From assembly GCA_036398215.1 (NCBI GenBank), contig DASWHK010000246.1:1-10675 (forward strand): DNA of 10,675 nucleotides, given 5' to 3'. A program made the translations under genes and the position numbers. The DNA is from DASWHK01 sp036398215. GTDB lineage: Bacteria > Acidobacteriota > UBA890. The notes beneath the pieces were generated by a model. It was not told where the DNA came from. It ran no database searches and worked only from the letters and a program-made list of their open reading frames with translations. How positions within the stretch are numbered: the first letter of the stretch is position 1; every line of letters begins with the position of its first letter. Below are positions 6,113-10,675 of the stretch, piece by piece.

Positions 6113-8059
6113 ATGTGCGGAATCGTCGGCATCATGGACCTCGACGGCGGTCCGGTAGACCTCTCCGACGTGGCGCGGATGAACCGGGTCATCGGCCACC
6201 GCGGCCCCGACGACGTCGGCTACCACAGCGACGCGGGGATCGGCCTCGGCATGTCGCGGCTGAGCATCATCGACCTGGACACCGGCAACCAGCCGGTCGG
6301 CAACGAGGACGGCTCGCTGCAGGTGGTGCTCAACGGCGAGATCTACAACTACCGCGAGCTGCGCCGCAAGCTGCAGCAGAAGGGCCACCGCTTTGCCACC
6401 GCCGGCGACACCGAGACGATCGTCCATCTCTACGAGGAGACCGGCCTCGACTGCGTAGAGCACCTCGAGGGGATGTTCGCGTTCGCGCTTTGGGACGCGC
6501 CGCGCCAGCGGCTGCTGGTGGCCAGGGATCGCCTCGGCATCAAGCCCCTTTATTACGGGTGCTTCGACAGGCGGCTGGTGTTCGCCTCCGAGCTGAAGTC
6601 GATCCTGCAGCTTCCCGAGGTCGAGCGCCGCATCGATTGGGAGTCGCTCGACCACCTCATGACCTTCCTGGTGACCCCCCGTGACGCCAGCATCATCGCC
6701 GGCATCCACAAGCTCGAGCCCGCCCACATCCTGGTGGCGGCGCGCGGCGAGGTCCCCTGCCGGCACCGCTACTGGAAGGTGCGCTTCGCGCCCGACGACT
6801 CGTTGAGCGAAGCGGACGCCGCCGCGGCGCTGCGCGAGCAGCTCGAGCGGTCGGTGCGCAGCCACATGGTCGCCGACGTGCCGCTGGGGGCGTTCCTGAG
6901 CGGCGGGATCGACTCCAGCGCCGTGGTGGCGACGATGGCGCGGCTGAGCACGGAGCCGATCAAGACCTACTCGATCGGCTTCACAGACCGCCGCTTCAGC
7001 GAGCTCGAGGATGCCCGGCTGGTTGCCGACACATTCGGCACCGACCATCACGAGCTGGTGCTCGAGCCCGACGTCACCGAGATCATCGAGGAGCTCGCCT
7101 GGTTCCTCGACGAGCCCTTCGGCGACTCCTCGGCCATCCCCACCTACATGGTCGCCAAGCTCGCCGCCGGCGACGTCAAGGTGGCGCTCTCGGGCGACGG
7201 CGGCGACGAGCTGTTCGGCGGCTACGACCGCTACCTCGTGGAGCAGAAGGAACGGCGGCTGCGGCACCTGCCACCCCCCGTCCGCGACCTGTTCGGTGCC
7301 GTTTCGCGCCATCTGCCGGAGGGCGTCAGGGGGCGGAACTGGCTGCACCACATGTCGCTGTCCGGGAGCCGCCGCTACCTCGACGCCAGCAGCCTCTTCC
7401 GGCCGGCCGACCGGCACAAGCTCTACCGGCCGGAGGTCCGCGAGCTGCTCGGCGGCAGCGATCCGGAGGAAGCGGCCCTTACCGCGCTCCCCGAGAACGG
7501 CGGCCACTGGCTCTCGCGGCTGCAGAAGTTCGACATCGAGGGCTACTTGCCGCTCGACATCTTGACCAAGGTCGACCGCACCAGCATGGCCCATTCGCTC
7601 GAGGCCAGGGTGCCGTTGCTCGACCACAAGCTCGTCGAGCTCGCCGCCACGATCCCGCCGCGCATGCTGATCGGCCCGGCCGGCGGCAAGCAGATCTTCA
7701 AGCGGGCGATGCGCGGCATCCTCCCCGAGCGGATCATCGACAAGCCCAAGCAAGGGTTCGCGATCCCCCTCGGCCGCTGGTTCCGCGGCGACCTCGACTC
7801 GATGCTGCGCGATGTGCTGTTGTCGGACACCAGCCGCAGGCGGGGGATCTTCGACAGCGATCAGATCGAGCGGCTGATCCGCCGCCACGAGGCGCGGGGA
7901 AACCTCGACCTGCAGCTCTGGACGCTGCTTTCGACCGAGCTCTGGATGCGGACATTCCTCGACGCGTCCCCCGCTGCCGCCGGCGCGCCACCGGGATACC
8001 CGCCCTGCGGCGCCATCGCCCGACCGGCGCCCTCCCCTGGCCAGGAGGCCTTCCGATGA
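6113..8059 (+). CDS. asnB: glutamine-dependent amidotransferase, asparagine synthase (AsnB) family
   Basis: A 648-residue, full-length two-domain enzyme. The N-terminal class II glutaminase begins MCGIVGI, with the nucleophile Cys2 exposed after Met removal, which fixes the start. It also carries HRGPD (29-33), LNGEIYNY (73-80) and ARDRLGIKPLYY (137-148). The synthetase domain has the ATP-binding loop LSGGIDSS (262-269), SGDGGDELFGGY (360-371) and EARVPLLDH (497-505), so catalysis looks intact. In polysaccharide loci such proteins are thought to turn a uronic-acid carboxyl into an amide, or to modify another acid, rather than make free asparagine. The best-known subgroup is the exosortase-A-associated amidotransferase, which this resembles but which cannot be assigned by eye. 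Residues 618-648 are an Ala/Pro tail. It is the only gene not overlapping its upstream neighbour (6-bp gap), and AGGGAGAG lies at 6096-6103. Confidence 0.9.
   Translation: MCGIVGIMDLDGGPVDLSDVARMNRVIGHRGPDDVGYHSDAGIGLGMSRLSIIDLDTGNQPVGNEDGSLQVVLNGEIYNYRELRRKLQQKGHRFATAGDTETIVHLYEETGLDCVEHLEGMFAFALWDAPRQRLLVARDRLGIKPLYYGCFDRRLVFASELKSILQLPEVERRIDWESLDHLMTFLVTPRDASIIAGIHKLEPAHILVAARGEVPCRHRYWKVRFAPDDSLSEADAAAALREQLERSVRSHMVADVPLGAFLSGGIDSSAVVATMARLSTEPIKTYSIGFTDRRFSELEDARLVADTFGTDHHELVLEPDVTEIIEELAWFLDEPFGDSSAIPTYMVAKLAAGDVKVALSGDGGDELFGGYDRYLVEQKERRLRHLPPPVRDLFGAVSRHLPEGVRGRNWLHHMSLSGSRRYLDASSLFRPADRHKLYRPEVRELLGGSDPEEAALTALPENGGHWLSRLQKFDIEGYLPLDILTKVDRTSMAHSLEARVPLLDHKLVELAATIPPRMLIGPAGGKQIFKRAMRGILPERIIDKPKQGFAIPLGRWFRGDLDSMLRDVLLSDTSRRRGIFDSDQIERLIRRHEARGNLDLQLWTLLSTELWMRTFLDASPAAAGAPPGYPPCGAIARPAPSPGQEAFR
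8043..8048 (+). promoter_or_regulatory. strong ribosome binding site for the GT4 glycosyltransferase
   Basis: AGGAGG lies 7 nt before the ATG at 8056, inside the end of the amidotransferase gene. It is the closest match to the anti-Shine-Dalgarno sequence in the operon and fixes the glycosyltransferase start despite its atypical Ala-rich N-terminus. Confidence 0.7.
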
Positions 8060-9294
8060 ACGCTGCCCGCGCGACCACTGCGCTAGCCGAGCCGGCACCG
8101 GCCATCAGGGCGGCCGCGACCGCGACGCCGCGCCGGCCCCTGCGGGTCGTCTACTTCGTCTGCTCCTTCCTGGTCGGTGGAACCGAACGCCAGGCGGCGG
8201 TCTCCGCCGGCGCCCTCGACGGCTCGGGGTTCGACGTCCGCATGGCCTGCTTCGACAAAGGCGGGCCGCTGCGCCAGGCAATCGAGAGCTTGCCCTGCGA
8301 GCAGTTCGCACAGCACAGCCTCTACAGCCCGCGGACGCTGGTGGAGATGCTTCGCTTCGCCCGCTGGGTGCGACGCGAGCGCATCGACGTGGTCCACGCC
8401 ACCGGCTTTTACCCCAATGTCTTCGCGGTCCCGGCGGCACGGCTCGCCGGGGTGCCGGCGGTGATCGCCTCGATCCGCGACCTCGGCGACATGTGGGGCC
8501 CCCGGCACCGCCGCCTGCAGAAGCTCGCCTGCCGCTTCGCCCACAAGGTGATTACCAACGCCGAAGCGGTCCGCCGCCGCCTGCTCGCCGAAGGCTACCC
8601 GGCGGAGAAGCTGGAGGTCATCTACAACGGGATCGCCTCTCCGCCGGCGGACAACGGCCGGGCCCTACTCCAGGAGGGCTTCGCGATCCCGCCGGACGCC
8701 CCGGTCATCGGCGTGGTCGCCCGGCTGACGCCGGTCAAGGGTGTCGAGTATCTGCTGGAGGCGGCCGCCAAGCTGGTGCCCCGGTTTCCGTCGCTGCGCG
8801 TCGTCCTGGTCGGCGGCACCCAGCACCGCGAGGATCCCGGCCCGACCTACAAGGAACGCCTCGAGGGGCGCGCCCGCGACCTGGGCATCGCCGACCGCGT
8901 CGTCTTCACCGGCTTTCATCCCGACGTGCCCAACCTGATCCGCGGAATGACGGTGTCGGTGCTGCCGTCGCTGAGCGAGGGGCTCTCCAACGTGCTCCTC
9001 GAGTCGATGGCTCTCGGCGTGCCGGTGATCGCCACCCGCGTCGGCGGCAACCCCGAGATCGTCGAAGACGGCGTTACCGGGCTGCTGGTGCCGCGACGCG
9101 ACGTCACCGCCCTCGCCGCCGCGATCGGCGAGCTCCTCGGCCACCCGGAGAGGGCGCTGAAGATGGGCGAGATGGGCAGAAAGCGGGTCAGCGAGCGCTT
9201 CTCGGTGGAGACGATGCTGGCGCGTACCGCGGACCTGTACCGCGAGCTGGCCAACCCGGACGGGAAGGGGGAGGAAGAGAGGATCATGTGTTGA
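8056..9294 (+). CDS. glycosyltransferase family 4 (GT-B fold)
   Basis: A 412-residue retaining-type glycosyltransferase that probably adds one sugar from a nucleotide donor to the growing lipid-linked unit at the cytoplasmic face. The N-terminal Rossmann domain opens at RVVYFVCSFLVGGTERQ (30-46), with the glycine-rich GGTERQ acceptor-side loop common in GT4. The C-terminal donor domain holds VIGVVARLTPVKGVEYLLEA (217-236), VVFTGFHPDVP (282-292) and the E-x7-E signature SEGLSNVLLESMALGVPVIAT (E308 and E316), followed by GGNPEIVEDGVTGLLV. The first ~27 residues are an Ala/Pro/Thr-rich leader without signal-peptide character. The ATG overlaps the amidotransferase stop (ATGA) and has a near-perfect AGGAGG. 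The stop overlaps the next start (TGATG, 9292-9296). The sugar transferred and the linkage cannot be read from the sequence. Confidence 0.92.
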   Translation: MNAARATTALAEPAPAIRAAATATPRRPLRVVYFVCSFLVGGTERQAAVSAGALDGSGFDVRMACFDKGGPLRQAIESLPCEQFAQHSLYSPRTLVEMLRFARWVRRERIDVVHATGFYPNVFAVPAARLAGVPAVIASIRDLGDMWGPRHRRLQKLACRFAHKVITNAEAVRRRLLAEGYPAEKLEVIYNGIASPPADNGRALLQEGFAIPPDAPVIGVVARLTPVKGVEYLLEAAAKLVPRFPSLRVVLVGGTQHREDPGPTYKERLEGRARDLGIADRVVFTGFHPDVPNLIRGMTVSVLPSLSEGLSNVLLESMALGVPVIATRVGGNPEIVEDGVTGLLVPRRDVTALAAAIGELLGHPERALKMGEMGRKRVSERFSVETMLARTADLYRELANPDGKGEEERIMC

Positions 9295-10675
9295 TGGCAG
9301 TACTCGAGGGGAACGCCCCGCCCAAAGCGGACGCTGTGGCCAAGGCATGGCAAATCACGCGCACCCAGGGGCTCGCGGCACTCGGTCGGCGGGCGGCGAA
9401 GCATCTCGTGTCGCCGCTGCTGGAAGCCGGCGGTATCGAGCTGTTCGTCCGCGACCTTCGCGAGCCGCTGCCGAGCCCCAGGGAGACCAAGGGCATCTGG
9501 CTGGAAATCGCCGGGCCGTCGATGATCCCCGAGCTGCTCGCCTGCCGCGACACGGCGCACTCGCGCCAAGAGCTGGAGGATCGGTTCGCCCGCGGGGACC
9601 TGTGCTTCATCGCTACCGACGACGCCGGCAAGGTGGCCCACTTCCGCTGGGCGACCAAGGGACGAGTGCAGGTCTCGGAGCTCGGCCGCGATCTCGTGCT
9701 GCCGGCCACCGCCGCCTATTTCTACGATGGTTTCACCCGCGCCGACATGCGCCGCCGCGGCATCGACGGCATCGTGCGCTGCTTCATCTTCGCGACGCTC
9801 GAGAAGGAAGGCTACGACCATGCCTACTCCCACGTCCGGCGCGACAACGCCGCCGGCCTGCGCGCCGCCGCCCGTTGGCAACGGCCCTGTGCGAAGCTCC
9901 GCTACCTGCGACCGTCGGGGCTGGCGCCGCTGGTCTTCGGCGGCAGCAGCCTGCCGCCACAGCTCAACCTTTGCCTCCCCGGGAGCGAGCCCTGCACCGA
10001 CCGCGCCGCCGCCTGGCGGCGGTGGTTCGAGGGGTGGGCCGATCAACCGCTGGCGAGGCGCTCGACGGGCTACTCGGAGCTGCCCGAGGCGTACTTCGTC
10101 GCCATGGCCGACTTCATCGCCTCGACCCTCGGCCTCTCGCCGGAGGCCGGCCGCGTCCTCGACGTCGGCTGCGACAGCGCCATGGTCACCCGCCACCTGG
10201 CGCCGCGGTGCGACCGCCTCGTCGGCGTCGACTACGTACCCAATCTGCTCGCCGCGCGGGCAGAGCGCAACATCCCCACCGGCTCCGGCGATGAAGCGAG
10301 CTTCGCCGCCGCGGACGGTTGCCGGCTGCCGTTCGCGGACGACAGCTTCGGCCGCGTCTATTGCGCGGGTGTCGTGCATACCTTGCCGAGCCACGAACAT
10401 GGCCTGGGGATGATTCGCGAGATGATGCGAGTTTGCGCCCCGGGCGGGCGGGTGTTGGTGGCCAGCATTCCGGCGACCGGCAAGCGCCTGCAGGCCCGCA
10501 GGGAGGCGTGGCGGCTGGCCGGCACCGCAGGTCGCCTGCAGCTGATCGCTTCTTTGGCCCTGCCGGCGGGCGTCAAGCGCTTCCTGCGCCGGCGGCTCGA
10601 CGTCGCCGACGGCTACGGCCTGGTGGCGCTCGAGTACGACCTCAACGACCTCGCCGCCAAGCTTTCCGAGAACGG
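9294..10675 (+). CDS. GNAT-like domain fused to class I SAM methyltransferase-like domain (3'-incomplete)
   Basis: An open frame from ATG 9294 runs without a stop to the window edge (460 complete codons), so the end is missing. Residues about 65-205 resemble a GNAT N-acetyltransferase. They include FTRADMRRRGIDGIV (147-161), which sits where the acetyl-CoA loop should be, and HVRRDNAAGLRAAARW (180-195), a typical GNAT late-helix block. Residues about 258-395 resemble a class I methyltransferase: RVLDVGCDSAMVTRHLA (287-303, motif I), LVGVDYVPNLLAAR (acidic D313), ADGCRLPFADDSFGRVYCAGVVH (340-362) and MMRVCAPGGRVLVASIP (377-393). Motif I is degenerate: D-x-G-x-D-x-A instead of D-x-G-x-G-x-G. 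Both activities are therefore plausible but unproven, and a sugar-modifying role is inferred from the operon. AGAGGA at 9278-9283 precedes the start, which overlaps the glycosyltransferase stop. Confidence 0.8.
   Translation, partial: MAVLEGNAPPKADAVAKAWQITRTQGLAALGRRAAKHLVSPLLEAGGIELFVRDLREPLPSPRETKGIWLEIAGPSMIPELLACRDTAHSRQELEDRFARGDLCFIATDDAGKVAHFRWATKGRVQVSELGRDLVLPATAAYFYDGFTRADMRRRGIDGIVRCFIFATLEKEGYDHAYSHVRRDNAAGLRAAARWQRPCAKLRYLRPSGLAPLVFGGSSLPPQLNLCLPGSEPCTDRAAAWRRWFEGWADQPLARRSTGYSELPEAYFVAMADFIASTLGLSPEAGRVLDVGCDSAMVTRHLAPRCDRLVGVDYVPNLLAARAERNIPTGSGDEASFAAADGCRLPFADDSFGRVYCAGVVHTLPSHEHGLGMIREMMRVCAPGGRVLVASIPATGKRLQARREAWRLAGTAGRLQLIASLALPAGVKRFLRRRLDVADGYGLVALEYDLNDLAAKLSEN

Noticed and set aside
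5420..8098. Very long minus-strand open frame (892 codons) opposite the flippase and amidotransferase genes.
   Set aside because: Its translation is low-complexity and without motifs, while the plus strand carries a complete amidotransferase with all catalytic motifs. It is a compositional shadow.
8916..10400. Long minus-strand open frame opposite the glycosyltransferase and the final gene.
   Set aside because: The plus-strand frame from 9294 is continuous and carries GNAT and methyltransferase motifs. The minus-strand translation shows none.
9347..10413. Two plus-strand frames (9347-10294 and 9727-10413) overlapping the final gene.
   Set aside because: They are Arg/Pro/Ser-rich out-of-frame readings of the same DNA. 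The recognised domains all lie in the frame beginning at 9294.

Overview
This very GC-rich window is one block of an extracellular or cell-surface polysaccharide biosynthesis locus. It holds eight co-directional plus-strand genes packed head to tail. Of the seven junctions, four are ATGA overlaps, two are TGATG overlaps and one is a 6-bp gap. The window therefore looks like a single, translationally coupled operon. Long minus-strand open frames exist but read as GC-rich shadows of the plus-strand genes.

The host cannot be named from this sequence. A full-consensus sigma-54 (RpoN) promoter sits just before the first gene. This argues against Actinobacteria, which are GC-rich but generally lack RpoN. 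A GC-rich diderm such as Acidobacteriota, Myxococcota, Gemmatimonadota or a GC-rich proteobacterium is more likely (inference, low certainty). Sigma-54 control together with an AsnB-type amidotransferase recalls the exosortase (XrtA/PEP-CTERM) polysaccharide loci, but no exosortase or PEP-CTERM protein is visible here.

Layout: 1-221 is the upstream region. It may contain the tail of a preceding gene and a weak terminator-like hairpin, and it holds the sigma-54 promoter at 142-157 and a leader of about 54 nt. The genes follow: 222-755, left-handed beta-helix acyltransferase; 752-1957, CelD/BcsL-type GNAT protein; 1957-3144, NodB-type polysaccharide deacetylase; 3141-4529, O-antigen ligase/polymerase-family membrane protein; 4526-6106, Wzx-type flippase; 6113-8059, glutamine-dependent amidotransferase of the asparagine synthase family; 8056-9294, GT4 glycosyltransferase; 9294 to the window end, an incomplete fusion of a GNAT-like domain and an SAM methyltransferase-like domain.

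Inferred joint role: one glycosyltransferase adds a sugar to a lipid-linked repeat unit, the flippase exports the unit, and the ligase-family protein polymerises or transfers it. An unusually large share of the operon appears devoted to decoration: O/N-acylation, deacetylation, carboxyl-to-amide conversion and methylation. The initiating phosphoglycosyltransferase, the other glycosyltransferases, the export channel and any exosortase must lie outside the window. No RNA genes, mobile elements or CRISPR arrays were seen, and there is no gene-free stretch longer than about 220 bp.
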